Assembly (NCBI RefSeq): GCF_900115245.1
Contig: NZ_FOVT01000003.1
Location: forward strand, 371,154 to 435,153
From: Mesorhizobium sp. NFR06
GTDB taxonomy: Bacteria; Pseudomonadota; Alphaproteobacteria; Rhizobiales; Rhizobiaceae
DNA: 64,000 nt
Reading direction: 5' to 3'
Position numbers and translations under genes: made by a program
In this document: piece after piece, positions 26,934 to 35,393 of the stretch
Position numbering within the stretch: the first letter of the stretch is position 1
Layout: the number at the start of each line of letters is the position of its first letter
The notes under the pieces: generated by a model
Told to the model about the DNA's origin: nothing
Seen by the model: the letters and a program-made list of their open reading frames with translations, nothing else
Databases searched by the model: none

Positions 26934-27065
26934 TCAACCCTTGCGCTCGGCGTTGACGGCTGCGGCCTCGATCTGGCTGCCGAGCGGGGTGTCAGGCCGG
27001 GCCTGAACCCTTGCCTGCTTCGGCTTCCCGGTTCCGCGGCTGGAGCGTTTCTGTCCCTTGGCCAT
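26934..27065 (-). CDS. Small basic protein (MAKGQKRS type)
   Basis: A 43-aa protein beginning MAKGQKRSSRGTGKPKQ. This opening is shared by a widespread, uncharacterised small basic protein of Hyphomicrobiales. It is Lys/Arg-rich at the front and neutral at the end. It overlaps the end of the 120-aa gene by 74 nt in another frame. The ribosome-binding site is weak, so the family-like opening is the main evidence. Confidence 0.6.
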   Translation of the reverse strand: MAKGQKRSSRGTGKPKQARVQARPDTPLGSQIEAAAVNAERKG

Positions 27066-27354
27066 GTCCGAACGTCTTTTCGATGAGCATGGTGTCCGCG
27101 TCCGACGCCAGGATGCCGACTGCTTCCAGCCTGTCTTCCGTGACCACTCGCTCATGCGGTTCGGTCTCGCTGCGAATGCGGTATTGCGGCGAATTTTCCC
27201 TCGGCGGCAGCGTGGCGGTCACGTGGTAGACGTCCGCAATCGTGGCTGGCGTCCTGAAGTCGCCCTTGAGCCGGACCGCCTGTCCGACGCCGAACAGTCG
27301 CGGCGGGGCGCCGTGCCGGATCGGGCGTGCATTGCGTTGCATCAGGGTTGTCAT
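26992..27354 (-). CDS. Hypothetical protein, conserved in rhizobia
   Basis: A 120-aa protein without recognised domain. The core reads FGVGQAVRLKGDF... then VYHVTATLPPRENSPQYRIRSETEPHERVVTEDRLE, a compact beta-barrel-like pattern (SH3-like in appearance). This core pattern occurs in many uncharacterised rhizobial proteins. The last ~25 residues lie over the MAKGQ gene and look random, so the protein may have been extended by loss of an earlier stop. A 20-nt box shared with the gene at 29489 lies ~110 bp upstream. Confidence 0.65.
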   Translation of the reverse strand: MTTLMQRNARPIRHGAPPRLFGVGQAVRLKGDFRTPATIADVYHVTATLPPRENSPQYRIRSETEPHERVVTEDRLEAVGILASDADTMLIEKTFGHGQGTETLQPRNREAEAGKGSGPA

Positions 27355-27465
27355 GATTGTCTCTGGTCCTCGTCGGGCGCGGCCCTAACGAGACCGGCCT
27401 ATTCGGAAACGTGCTTGCGCAGTCTCCGCATGTTTCAATCGAACCGCTGGAACGGTTTGCGGTGC

Positions 27466-27485
27466 TGCCAGTACATCCGTGGTCA
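27466..27485 (-). promoter_or_regulatory. Shared 20-nt upstream box, copy 1
   Basis: On the minus strand TGACCACGGATGTACTGGCA, about 110 nt before the ATG at 27354. The same sequence with one change occurs about 100 nt before the ATG at 29686. The matching distance and orientation suggest a common regulatory element. Confidence 0.45.
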
Positions 27486-27646
27486 GCGACCTGCATCGTT
27501 CCAGGGCTCGAACGAGCGAGATGCCGCGCCGGATCGGCGCATCGCATTCGCTATCGAAAATTCGGAAAGGGATTGGCGCGGCTCCGACGGGGCGAAAGCC
27601 AAACTCAACCAAATCAACGACCTTTATATGCGCCTCAATCGCGCTC

Positions 27647-27671
27647 AAAGCAAGGCCGCGGCGGCTTTTTT
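27647..27671 (+). terminator. Possible rho-independent terminator
   Basis: AAAGC (27647-27651) pairs with GCTTT (27664-27668) around an inner GCC/GGC pairing, followed by a run of T. No recognised gene lies directly upstream on the plus strand, so it may end a small RNA. Confidence 0.35.
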
Positions 27672-28192
27672 ATTTTTCCTGGTTAAATAAAAATCCGATC
27701 ATGAAGCGTGAAATAGCCAAGTAAATCCAATTCGACATCGGTTATTTTTTCGCGGTATTTTTTGTTGTTTCGCCGATTATCTTCCATGCACCTGTTCATC
27801 GCAGCCAAAGCAGCCTACAAGAATGGCGACGACCGGAAGCATCACCTAGGACATCCGGACATTCGGCGGCGCCATTGTGATCCTACGCGCCGCAAGCTGG
27901 TGGCCAGACCACCTCGCTCGGCGTCAGGCGAGAAGGACACGAGCACGGCAGCTGGGCCGTCTTCGACGTCTTACCGGACAACCGGTCGAGTCGGAGCAAA
28001 AGCCTACGAGTCGGCATCGAAGCGCGCTTGGCGCAAGAGCTGGTCGCCAGGCAGAACTGCCAGGACACGCGAAGAGCGGCGGGGCATCCTGATCCGTACC
28101 GACGTCACTGCCGGCACGGTTTTGTCAAACTGACTGTACCCAGGTGGCCAGCGAGCGAACAGCCGTCGAGCTGCCATTTATCGGAAAGGACA

Positions 28193-28381
28193 ATGCTGAT
28201 GCGTTTCATGAAAACCCCGGATGCGGCACCCGTCGCAATGCAGCCGATCGTCAATTCATCAAAGCCTTTGTCGGCGCGACTGACGATCAGGAAGGACGAA
28301 GCGGCAAGGCGCAAGGTGGCAGACACCGATGGCAGCGTGCGGCGAGCGCTTGAACTCGCGAAACGCAATCGCCTGATCTAA
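28193..28381 (+). CDS. Small hypothetical protein
   Basis: A 62-aa protein starting MLMRFMKTPDAAPVAM with a basic helical second half (RLTIRKDEAARRKVADTDGSVRRALELAKRNRLI). GGAAAGGAC lies just before the ATG at 28193. It is the only rightward gene in the left part of this small-gene region. I do not recognise a family. A family B repeat follows 2 nt after the stop and may serve as its 3' end. Confidence 0.6.
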   Translation: MLMRFMKTPDAAPVAMQPIVNSSKPLSARLTIRKDEAARRKVADTDGSVRRALELAKRNRLI

Positions 28382-28383
28382 TG

Positions 28384-28480
28384 CATGTCGCCCAAAAGTG
28401 TGTAGCGGTTTTGGGAGAACGACATGCATCAAAACAGAGAGCTGAAGCGCGTCGCCTGAATTCGTTTCAAGGCGACGCGC
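28384..28480. repeat. Interspersed intergenic repeat, family B copy 2
   Basis: A 97-bp block matching 22753-22850: CATGTCGCCCAAAAG, core TGTAGCGGTTTTGGGAGAACGACATGCAT, then GCGTCGCCTGAATTCG...GGCGACGCGC. The two ends form inverted repeats (CATGTCG/CGACATG and GCGCGTCGCC/GGCGACGCGC), so the transcript would fold into two hairpins. It begins right after the stop codon of the 62-aa gene. Confidence 0.7.
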
Positions 28481-28610
28481 TTTAAGCGGCGAGCCGGTCG
28501 GGAAAATCGCGAAGTGTGGCCGAGCAACATCTGCTGCGCCGCTCGCAATGGTGATCCTTTATCCTGATCCCGGGAGGGGCTGGAGTCCTGTCGCCCGTCG
28601 GGCCGGCGCG

Positions 28611-28853
28611 TCAGTAGCTTCGCTCCTGTCGACGCGCCTTCTCCACGCTGTTTTGCTCCGCACCGTCGTCTGGACGATTCAATGTAACCGTGCAGCGGAC
28701 CAGAAAATTCCAATCGGGACCGTGTTCGATGATGAGGTGGAGTTCCGAAATCTCTTCGAAATAATGCTCAACGCTCCTTGGCCCATCCTCGGTGCGATAT
28801 TCAATGATAGCTTTCCAGCGCTTTTCGTCGTGGAGGGTGATAACGTTGTTCAT
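28611..28853 (-). CDS. Small hypothetical protein
   Basis: An 80-aa protein: MNNVITLHDEKRWKAIIEYRTEDG, then PRSVEHYFEEISELHLIIEHGPDWNFLVRCTVTLN, then a charged tail. The alternation of strands and one helix suggests a small alpha/beta fold. GGAG precedes the ATG at 28853. Function unknown; it lies between the family B repeat and a DUF982 gene and is on the same strand as the latter. Confidence 0.65.
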   Translation of the reverse strand: MNNVITLHDEKRWKAIIEYRTEDGPRSVEHYFEEISELHLIIEHGPDWNFLVRCTVTLNRPDDGAEQNSVEKARRQERSY

Positions 28854-28908
28854 CCGCGCTCCGTCACTGCAAGACATCAGGCTGAATGGCTGAAGAATGT
28901 AGCCGAAA

Positions 28909-29169
28909 TCAATACAGCCGGAGTGTGGGATCGATCCTCATTCCGGCACCTTGCACCGCGGTGACAAAAGCGGAGCTGACCTGCTCGGGACTGGCCGCGC
29001 CCCGCTTGACGCTTGAGCAGCAATCTAGCGCCTCCGACCACTCCGGACTGTCGTATTCTTCCCAATAGGCGAACAGGAAGTCGGCCGCCTGGGAAACCGA
29101 AGAGATCAGGCTGAAGCCTGTTCGACGGTCATAGATCACCAAAGGCACTCTGAAGTTCTGGCTGTTCAT
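28909..29169 (-). CDS. DUF982 family protein (copy 2)
   Basis: An 86-aa DUF982 protein. The order of elements matches copy 1: VPLVIYDRRTGFSLISS, the AADFLFAYWEEYDSPEW motif, the ALDCC helix and the end AFVTAVQGAGMRID. Copies 1 and 2 share the ASDFLF/AADFLF helix and C-terminal AG(I/M) motif, so they look like diverged paralogues. Function unknown. The ATG at 29169 fits the family N-terminus. Confidence 0.8.
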   Translation of the reverse strand: MNSQNFRVPLVIYDRRTGFSLISSVSQAADFLFAYWEEYDSPEWSEALDCCSSVKRGAASPEQVSSAFVTAVQGAGMRIDPTLRLY

Positions 29170-29488
29170 TTGCGTATCTACCGGTTTTGCCGGGTTTCAT
29201 ATTCCCCCAGCGCCCAGACGTGTCAGCGGATCTCATCTGGGCTTCGTTTCGGCCGCTCTTAGGCGCGAGCCGTCGGCGTCATCCGCCTGCCGTGATGTAG
29301 CCTTGTCAGGTCCCGGCATGGCAGGCTTGAGGCATCTCCTCGCAACAGGCTGGTTCCCTGAACCAGATCGTAGAACCTCGCGATGGCGTTTCGACAGCCC
29401 GGAAAGGCAAAGGTATTTCCGTCGCCCGTCCTATTGGAAATGCGTAGTAGTCCTTCGCCCCCGTTTGTTGCGATCCTACTCGACCCGG
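29170..29488. other. 319-bp gap without gene
   Basis: Between the DUF982 copy 2 start and the end of the next leftward gene I see no convincing coding region, repeat or terminator. Confidence 0.4.
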
Positions 29489-29686
29489 CTAACGGCGCTT
29501 GCGTCTGGTTGCCGGCTTCTGCTCGGGCGGCGTATCGGTGTTTGTCGCCTCCATGGCGAGCCTAGCCAATCTTAGTCGTTCGGTCTTCTGTTCCCGCTTG
29601 GCCGCCTCACCGTCGATGATCTGGCGGGCTGCCCTGGTCGTGGCATCCTGCTTCGTTTCGATAGCGGTTGGCTTGGGTTTGAACAT
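29489..29686 (-). CDS. Small helical hypothetical protein
   Basis: A 65-aa protein: MFKPKPTAIETKQDATTRAARQIIDGEAAKREQKTERLRLARLAMEA followed by a basic tail (TRRKRR). It is almost entirely helical and charged, of the kind seen in small rhizobial proteins of unknown role. The start at 29686 has AAGGAATG-like sequence upstream. The shared 20-nt box lies about 100 nt upstream. Confidence 0.65.
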   Translation of the reverse strand: MFKPKPTAIETKQDATTRAARQIIDGEAAKREQKTERLRLARLAMEATNTDTPPEQKPATRRKRR

Positions 29687-29785
29687 TCCTTGCGGTATTG
29701 CAGCGTGTCGCACGGCGGTCTCCGATTATGGCAAGAAAAAAGGCCGGGACTTGCCCGACCTCTCTCTTCTGCGCTCTGCGGCCAG

Positions 29786-29805
29786 TGCCAGTACATCCGT
29801 AGTCA
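29786..29805 (-). promoter_or_regulatory. Shared 20-nt upstream box, copy 2
   Basis: On the minus strand TGACTACGGATGTACTGGCA, one mismatch from the copy at 27466-27485. It lies about 100 nt before the small helical gene starting at 29686 and just after the cspA stop. Confidence 0.45.
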
Positions 29806-29822
29806 AAGGCCAGCGCAATAGA

Positions 29823-30032
29823 TTATGCGGCCTGCAGGTTCTCGGCCGCGCTCTTGCCGCTGCGGTTATCCTTCACGACGTCGAAGGTGAGCTTCTGGCC
29901 CTCGACGAGTGAACGCATACCGGCGCGCTCGACTGCCGAGATGTGGACGAACACGTCCGGTTGGCCATTGCCGAGCTCGATGAAGCCGAAGCCTTTGGTC
30001 GAGTTAAAGAACTTCACGGTTCCAGTATTCAT
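29823..30032 (-). CDS. cspA: Cold-shock family RNA chaperone
   Basis: A 69-aa single cold-shock domain that binds single-stranded RNA and DNA and melts structures. The RNA-binding motifs KGFGFI (RNP1, about 13-18) and VFVHIS (RNP2, about 27-32) are intact. Length and sequence are typical. GAAAGGAAA precedes the ATG. A ~195-bp 5' region free of genes lies upstream, as is common for csp genes, whose leaders often regulate translation. Confidence 0.95.
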   Translation of the reverse strand: MNTGTVKFFNSTKGFGFIELGNGQPDVFVHISAVERAGMRSLVEGQKLTFDVVKDNRSGKSAAENLQAA

Positions 30033-30227
30033 GACGATTTCCTTTCAATCATCCATAGAAAAGTGCTTGCCGCACAAACTGCACGACAAACGGTCAGATC
30101 GATTTTGAGAGAGGAAGATCGCCGAAGGCGTTATCCACGCCAGAAACAAAGTTCGACAGCCAAGATCGATATTTGCAGCATAAACCGATACGGTGCTCGA
30201 AACAAGGCAAGGCCGAGAATAAATATT

Positions 30228-30575
30228 ATGGCCCGAAAACGGCTGACGACGCCGGTTGTTGGCGCGAATTCCGGGCCAGACGTGGAATTGCCTCGCTATC
30301 TGTGCGGCAATCCATTATGGACGGCGATGCAAAATCCCAAATTCGCTCAGCCGGTAACTGTCCGCATCGATACCCAGGGCGCTCAGACCGTCATCACCGA
30401 CGCCAACGAATGCTCGTCATTTCTGCTTCGGAATTGGCCAGGCAAACGCGGACCCGCGCATCGCGCGGCGCTGCAAGCTTGCCATGATGCCAGCGCGGAT
30501 AAGAAGCCCATATCGACCGTCCGGCGGGCGTTCGCCTCCGCCGCGCGAGAGGCAGGAATCCTGGTCGGACAATAG
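30228..30575 (+). CDS. DUF982 family protein (copy 3)
   Basis: A protein of up to 115 aa; the DUF982 part is residues ~34-115 (FAQPVTVRIDTQGAQTVITD, SSFLLRNWPGKRGPAHRAALQACHDA, AFASAAREAGI). This is the copy closest to the family pattern. The first 33 residues are not part of the domain, so the true start may be the ATG at 30327. Neither start has a strong ribosome-binding site. The 3' third of the gene lies in unit 1 of a 139-bp tandem duplication; the second unit repeats the gene's end out of frame. Confidence 0.75.
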   Translation: MARKRLTTPVVGANSGPDVELPRYLCGNPLWTAMQNPKFAQPVTVRIDTQGAQTVITDANECSSFLLRNWPGKRGPAHRAALQACHDASADKKPISTVRRAFASAAREAGILVGQ

Positions 30576-30762
30576 TCGTCCCCTGCATCCCCTGCCCCTT
30601 GCATCCCTGAATGGCGCGTCCCGTGATGCCAGCGCGGATAAGAAGCCCATATCGACCGTCCGGCGGGCGTTCGCCTAAAAAAAAAAAGAGGCAGGAATCC
30701 TGGTCGGACAATAGTCGTCCCCTGCATCCCCTGCCCCTTGCATCCCTGAATGGCGCGTCCCG
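30485..30762. repeat. 139-bp tandem duplication with poly-A replacement
   Basis: Two units (30485-30623, 30624-30762) start at the 10-mer TGATGCCAGC, which appears a third time at 30763-30772. The units appear identical except at one place: where unit 1 has CCGCCGCGCGA (30538-30548, inside the DUF982 gene), unit 2 has eleven A (30677-30687), with no length change. Duplication between short direct repeats explains the layout. The equal-length A-run looks more like a base-calling or assembly fault than a natural mutation. Confidence 0.85.
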
Positions 30763-30806
30763 TGATGCCAGCCTGGTTTTGTTCGATGCAAAAGCTGGCG
30801 AAAGGC

Positions 30807-31115
30807 TCAGGGCCGCGCCCTGAGCATCATGTTGATCGCGAGGCGCTGCGGCAAGCCGACATGGTTCTTCAGGACGAACACGGTCTCGAGGTGCGCTGCG
30901 TCGGTGAGAACCCAAAGGCCCTCGACGTCAAAGGGAAGCTGCCTGGTCGTCGCTTCCGCTGACAGCCATGCCAGCGGAGTCGCAAGTTCAACGGACCCAC
31001 GGAGGTTCGGCGATGAGGGGCGTCGCCATTTTGGGCAAGATCGGACGGTTACCGGGTGGTCCGCCCAGCCATATCCTTCTCGTATTCGGACCAACGGCAG
31101 CCGACACGCGTGCAT
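30807..31115 (-). CDS. Possible small hypothetical gene
   Basis: The last ~45 codons (DVEGLWVLTDAAHLETVFVLKNHVGLPQRLAINMMLRARP) look protein-like, with regular hydrophobic spacing. The upstream part of the frame does not, and there is no ATG with a ribosome-binding site near the plausible beginning. It may be the end of a decayed gene. I cannot assign a family. Confidence 0.3.
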   Translation of the reverse strand: MHACRLPLVRIREGYGWADHPVTVRSCPKWRRPSSPNLRGSVELATPLAWLSAEATTRQLPFDVEGLWVLTDAAHLETVFVLKNHVGLPQRLAINMMLRARP

Positions 31116-31134
31116 CTCGGCTCGATGTGCCGGA

Positions 31135-32334
31135 TCAGTCGAAGAACCCTGCGTCCTCCGCCAGCAGATACTTCTTGGCGCCCTCGGCGTCGATGTCGAG
31201 GCCGAGCCCGGGGGCTTCGAGCAGATCGATCATCGAATCCTTCACCACCTGCCTGGGTAGGCCGATGACGATGTCGTTCCACCAAGGGTCCGAGGCGCTG
31301 GGATACTCGAACGCCACGTAATTGGCGGGCAAGGTGGCGCAGACATTGATCAACGCGCCGAGGCCGAGCAGGCCGTTCGCGACGCCGTGGGGAGCCATCA
31401 GGATCGAGTGCATGTAGGCGTGCTCGGCGACCCATTTGAGCTCGGCAATCCCGCCGATGTCGGCGGGATCGGGGCCGATGACGCGCACCGCCTGCGTTTC
31501 GATCAGCTCCTTGAAATTGTGCCTCAGATAGATCTGCTCGCCGGTATGGATCGGCGTCGAGGTCGAGGTGGTCAACTCCCGATAGGCTTGCGGATTGACC
31601 CACGGCACATAGTCGCCGGTCAGCATGTCCTCGAGCCACATCAAATTGTACCTCTCGACGGCACGAGCGAACTTGATCGCATCGGGCAGCATCCAGCCCG
31701 GGCCGCAGTCGAGCGCCAGGCCGACCTTGTCGCCCAGCACCTCCTTCATCGCCATCACGCAGTCGAGCATGTGGTTGAAGCCGCGCTCGCTGATCACGCC
31801 CTGATCCATGGCGCCGTGATAGCCGGCCTTCTTTTGCGTGACGCCGTAGTGGAAGCCCTCGACGGTGTCCTTCATGTTGGAGTGGAACGAGATTCCCTGC
31901 TTGATCATGAAGAAATTCTGCGGCTGCTCCATCATCCACTTGACGTCGGCGGCGTAATCCTCCGGCCGGTCACCCGTGCGGTTGCGGCGGATCGAGCCGT
32001 TGTAGACGCGCACCTTGTCGCGCACCTTGCCGCCGAGCAGCTTGTAGACCGGCACGCCCGCCGCCTTTCCGGCAATGTCCCACAGCGCATGCTCGATGGC
32101 GCTTACCGCCGCTCCATAGGGCTTGAACGAGCCGCGTTGGCGGATCTTCAGCATCACCCGCTCGACATCGGTCGGGTCCTCGCCGATCAGCGCCTCGCGG
32201 AAATGCAGCACAAAGGGCTTGAGGTAGGTCTTGGTGAACTCGACTTCGCCAAGGCCATAAAGGCCCTCGTCGGTCACGATGCGGACGATCGGGTGCTTGC
32301 CGATGACGGCACAGCGCAGGTCGGTAATCTTCAT
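31135..32334 (-). CDS. Enolase-superfamily (mandelate racemase/muconate lactonizing) protein 1
   Basis: A 399-aa sugar-acid dehydratase-like enzyme. The capping domain (about 1-115, ending AIEHALWDIAGKAAGVPVYKLLGGK) precedes the barrel. Metal ligands are Asp in LALDCGPG, Glu in MWLEDML and Glu in HTGEQIY. A Lys in FFMIKQG and a His in LMAPHGVANG are candidate acid/base residues. Family members abstract the alpha-proton of a carboxylate; most bacterial ones dehydrate sugar acids. It is the last gene of a leftward set of three such enzymes with a NIPSNAP gene, under the divergent GntR gene. Substrate unknown. Confidence 0.85.
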   Translation of the reverse strand: MKITDLRCAVIGKHPIVRIVTDEGLYGLGEVEFTKTYLKPFVLHFREALIGEDPTDVERVMLKIRQRGSFKPYGAAVSAIEHALWDIAGKAAGVPVYKLLGGKVRDKVRVYNGSIRRNRTGDRPEDYAADVKWMMEQPQNFFMIKQGISFHSNMKDTVEGFHYGVTQKKAGYHGAMDQGVISERGFNHMLDCVMAMKEVLGDKVGLALDCGPGWMLPDAIKFARAVERYNLMWLEDMLTGDYVPWVNPQAYRELTTSTSTPIHTGEQIYLRHNFKELIETQAVRVIGPDPADIGGIAELKWVAEHAYMHSILMAPHGVANGLLGLGALINVCATLPANYVAFEYPSASDPWWNDIVIGLPRQVVKDSMIDLLEAPGLGLDIDAEGAKKYLLAEDAGFFD

Positions 32335-32343
32335 GGCGCAGTC

Positions 32344-32658
32344 CTATTTCACAGACGAGAAAGCTGTCGGCGTGAGCAGCTGGCTGCTGATATTGGCAAT
32401 GATCTGCCCGTCGCGCTCAGACTCGTGCCATGTCGGATCGGTGACGAAAGCAGCCCATTTCGCCTCACGCTCGGCCAGCGATTCCCAGGCGAGGAAATAG
32501 GTGAGGCGATTGCTGTTTTCGCCGATCGCCGTGGTGAAAAACCCGGCCTGGCGGATTCCGTGCCTCTCCCAGATGGCCAGCGTTTGGTCGGAAAAGCGCT
32601 TGAGCAGAGCCGGCAGCCTGCCCGGCAGGCAGTCATAGATACGCAGTTCGTAGATCAT
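32344..32658 (-). CDS. NIPSNAP family protein
   Basis: A 104-aa dimeric alpha/beta-barrel (ferredoxin-like) protein of the NIPSNAP family. It opens with MIYELRIYDCLPGRLPALLKRF and contains LTYFLAWESLAEREAKWAAF, typical of the family. Bacterial members often accompany catabolic clusters, and their activity is mostly unknown. Its stop lies 9 nt before the start of the first enolase-type gene, so they are co-transcribed. Start 32658 gives the standard N-terminus. Confidence 0.82.
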   Translation of the reverse strand: MIYELRIYDCLPGRLPALLKRFSDQTLAIWERHGIRQAGFFTTAIGENSNRLTYFLAWESLAEREAKWAAFVTDPTWHESERDGQIIANISSQLLTPTAFSSVK

Positions 32659-32760
32659 GGTTTCGTCCGTTTCTTTCTTCGCCTCTCCCCTGGGAGAGGT
32701 CGACACGAATGGTCGGTCATCGGCCCTGTGAGCCTGGGGGGAATGGGCAGGGGATCTGGG

Positions 32761-34119
32761 CTAACTCCAGGTCCGGTCCCAGCTATATTCATTGTCCCAA
32801 TGCTCGGTGGATTGCCATATCCCCGTGACACCGGGCTGCAGATGCCGCGAGATCACCTCGTCGACGACATCGTCGATCCCCAGGCCCGGCTTGTCCGGAA
32901 CGGTGATGAAGCCGTCCTTGACGAGCGGCTTGGCAAGGCCGGTGACGATATCGTCCCACCAGTCGACATCGGCGGAGTGGTATTCGAGCGCCATGAAGTT
33001 TTCGGTCGCGATGGCGACATGTGCCGCGGCCATCGCGGCGATCGGACTTTCGGCCATATGGATCGCCATGGCGACGCCATGGTCTTGAGCCATGTCGCCG
33101 ATCTTCTTGGTCTCGAGGATGCCGCCGCTGGTGAGCAGGTCCGGATGGACAACGGAGAGGCCGCCGCTCTTGAGCAGTGGCTCGAAACCCTCCTTGAGGT
33201 AGATGTCCTCGCCGGTGCAGATCGGCACCGTGGTGGCCTCCTGCAATTGTCGATACTGCTCGGTGTACTGCCAGGGAATCACGTCCTCGAGCCAGGCGGG
33301 GACGTATTTCTCGATACGGCGCGATAGGCGTATGCCGTCCTGTAGCGAGATGTGGCCGAGATGATCAATGGCGAGCGGGATCTCGTATCCGATCACCTCG
33401 CGAACCTCGTGGATATACTGCTCGAGTAGGTCGATGCCCTTTTCGGTGAAATGCAGGCCCGTGAACGGATGCTGCACGTTCTGCGCATCGTAGGCGAGAT
33501 TGCGAGCCTTGCGCTCCTCGAGCGCGCCGCCGCGGCCGCGTGGATTGGCGTAAAAGCCTTCGAGCGCGCCGGCGGGCGCGGCCACGGCGCCCGGGACATG
33601 GGCGATCTGCATCAAGCCGAGGTCCATCTTGAGGAAGGTGAAACCGCGGTTCATGCGCTCCTTGAGGCGCATTCCGGTTTCGGTGCCGCTCGGTTTCTCG
33701 GCGTCGGTATCGCAATAGACGCGCACGTGATCGCGAAACTTGCCGCCGAGCATCTGGTAGATCGGGACGCCGTAGGCCTTGCCGGCGAGATCCCACAGCG
33801 CGATCTCGACCGCCGAGACTCCGCCGCCCTGCCGGCCGTGACCGCCGAACTGCTTGATGCGGCGAAACAGGCGATCCATGTCGCAAGGGTTCTCGCCAAG
33901 CAGCCGACTCTTCAGCATCAGAGCATAGGTGGCGCTGGCGCCGTCGCGCACCTCGCCAAGCCCGACGATGCCCTGGTTGGTGTAAATCTTCAGCAGCGCC
34001 GAGGTGAATGGCGCGCCGACGATTTCGGCCACCCGCATGTCGGTGATGCGAAGGTCGGATGGCTTGGAGTTCGTGTTGACCCGATTGAGAGCCTCGCCGG
34101 CTCCACCCGTCTTTGGCAT
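32761..34119 (-). CDS. Enolase-superfamily protein 2
   Basis: A 452-aa member, longer than the usual ~390 because of a ~20-residue front and an insertion ([26 protein letters not shown], about 198-223). Metal ligands: Asp in LAIDHLGH, Glu in AWLEDVI and Glu in CTGEDIY. Lys-x-Asp in FLKMDLG supplies a likely base. It resembles protein 1 (shared WLED, TGE(D/Q)IYL and DWW(D/N)DIV stretches), so the two are probably paralogues with different substrates. GAGGAC precedes the ATG. Substrate unknown. Confidence 0.85.
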   Translation of the reverse strand: MPKTGGAGEALNRVNTNSKPSDLRITDMRVAEIVGAPFTSALLKIYTNQGIVGLGEVRDGASATYALMLKSRLLGENPCDMDRLFRRIKQFGGHGRQGGGVSAVEIALWDLAGKAYGVPIYQMLGGKFRDHVRVYCDTDAEKPSGTETGMRLKERMNRGFTFLKMDLGLMQIAHVPGAVAAPAGALEGFYANPRGRGGALEERKARNLAYDAQNVQHPFTGLHFTEKGIDLLEQYIHEVREVIGYEIPLAIDHLGHISLQDGIRLSRRIEKYVPAWLEDVIPWQYTEQYRQLQEATTVPICTGEDIYLKEGFEPLLKSGGLSVVHPDLLTSGGILETKKIGDMAQDHGVAMAIHMAESPIAAMAAAHVAIATENFMALEYHSADVDWWDDIVTGLAKPLVKDGFITVPDKPGLGIDDVVDEVISRHLQPGVTGIWQSTEHWDNEYSWDRTWS

Positions 34120-34178
34120 GACTTGTCCTCGTTCCGGTCGATGGGTTTATGCCCCGCGCGCCGCGGCACAGGTCGTTG

Positions 34179-35345
34179 CTAGCCCAGCTCGATCTCGTGG
34201 GCCTCCAGGTAGTCCCGGTTCATCTCGACACCGAGACCCGGCTTCGACGTCAGCTTGAGGCTGCCGTTCGAAACATCGAGCGCCCTATCGATGAGATGAT
34301 CGTATTTGCCCAGGTTCCACTCCGATGTTTCGAGTTTGTAGAAGTTGGGAACGGTCATCATCACCTGCGCTCCCGCAACCACGTTGATCGGTCCCGCGGC
34401 GTCATGTGGCGAGACCGGGACGTAGTAGGCTTCGCACAAGGCGGAAATCTTCTTGAGCTCGGTGATGCCGCCGGTCCAGGTGACGTCCGGCATGATGTAG
34501 TCGGCGAGCTTGTTTTCGAGCACTGGCACGAAATCCCACTTCGTGTGCCCGCGCTCGCCCCACGATATGGCTGCAGTGACCTTCTCACGCACCTGCTTGA
34601 GCGCGTTGAGGCTCTCGGGCGGACAGGGTTCCTCGAACCAGTCGATCTGGCCGGCTTCCTCGAGGCTGCGGCAGAGGCGAATGGCGGTAGGGACGTCGAA
34701 GCGGCCATGCGCATCGATGAGAATGTCGACATCGGGCCCCGCCGTTTCGCGGATCAAGGCCGTCAGTTCGGCCGCTTCGCGCTCATCCTTGCGGGTCATG
34801 CCGCCATCGAGGTAGCCGTCTCGCTGTTCGCGGGATCCGCCATCGGCGGTGCGACCCTGGTGTGGGAAGGGATCGAACTTGAGCGCGGTATGTCCGGACT
34901 CGACGATATCGCGAATTTCGCGGACTACGCCCTCCTTGCTAGTGAATTTCGCCTGGTTGGGGTGGGTGTAGAGGGCGATTTCCTCGCGTACCGGCCCGCC
35001 CAGCAGGTCGTAGATCGGCTTGCCGAGGACTTTGCCTCGGATGTCCCAGAGGGCTATGTCGATGGCGCTTACGCATTCGACGGCGGCGCCACGGCTGCCC
35101 ATATAGGTGAAGCTGCGGAAAATCTTGTGCCAGAGATGCTCGATACGCGCTGGATCCTCGCCCGCCACGGCGGCGCCGATCTGACGCAGGATCGTGCACA
35201 GAGCGCGGTTGGCCAACCTGGTCGTGGTGGTGATCTCCCCCCAGCCGCTCACGCCCTCGTCGGTCGTCACCTCGATGAACAGATACTCTCCCCAATAGGA
35301 TGCATCGGACTTGATCAGCCACGGCCGAACGCTCGTGATTTTCAT
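34179..35345 (-). CDS. Enolase-superfamily protein 3 (galactonate-dehydratase-like)
   Basis: A 388-aa enzyme with the capping domain (MKITSVRPWLIKSDASYW) and barrel. Residues visible: KFDPF on the second strand, DAHGRFD (Asp ligand plus the HGR seen in D-galactonate dehydratase), WFEEPCPPE, SWGERGH and SPHDAAGPI. The HGR and PHxxxGPI pair point to syn-dehydration of a sugar acid. It is the first gene after the GntR gene on the same strand, with an intergap of 48 nt. The likely substrate is an aldonic acid; specificity cannot be read. Confidence 0.85.
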   Translation of the reverse strand: MKITSVRPWLIKSDASYWGEYLFIEVTTDEGVSGWGEITTTTRLANRALCTILRQIGAAVAGEDPARIEHLWHKIFRSFTYMGSRGAAVECVSAIDIALWDIRGKVLGKPIYDLLGGPVREEIALYTHPNQAKFTSKEGVVREIRDIVESGHTALKFDPFPHQGRTADGGSREQRDGYLDGGMTRKDEREAAELTALIRETAGPDVDILIDAHGRFDVPTAIRLCRSLEEAGQIDWFEEPCPPESLNALKQVREKVTAAISWGERGHTKWDFVPVLENKLADYIMPDVTWTGGITELKKISALCEAYYVPVSPHDAAGPINVVAGAQVMMTVPNFYKLETSEWNLGKYDHLIDRALDVSNGSLKLTSKPGLGVEMNRDYLEAHEIELG

Positions 35346-35393
35346 CTCAGCTGCCTTTGTCTGAAATCAACATGGGAAGATGAACGGAATATC

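Larger units (their letters stand above)
27355..28192. other. 838-bp stretch without convincing gene
   Basis: Open frames here are short and overlap on both strands. The stretch holds the shared upstream box (27466-27485) and a hairpin followed by six T (27647-27671). After these comes an AT-rich segment (about 27672-27785) with several T-runs, whose base composition stands apart from the surroundings. A small RNA ending at the hairpin is possible but not shown. Confidence 0.4.
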
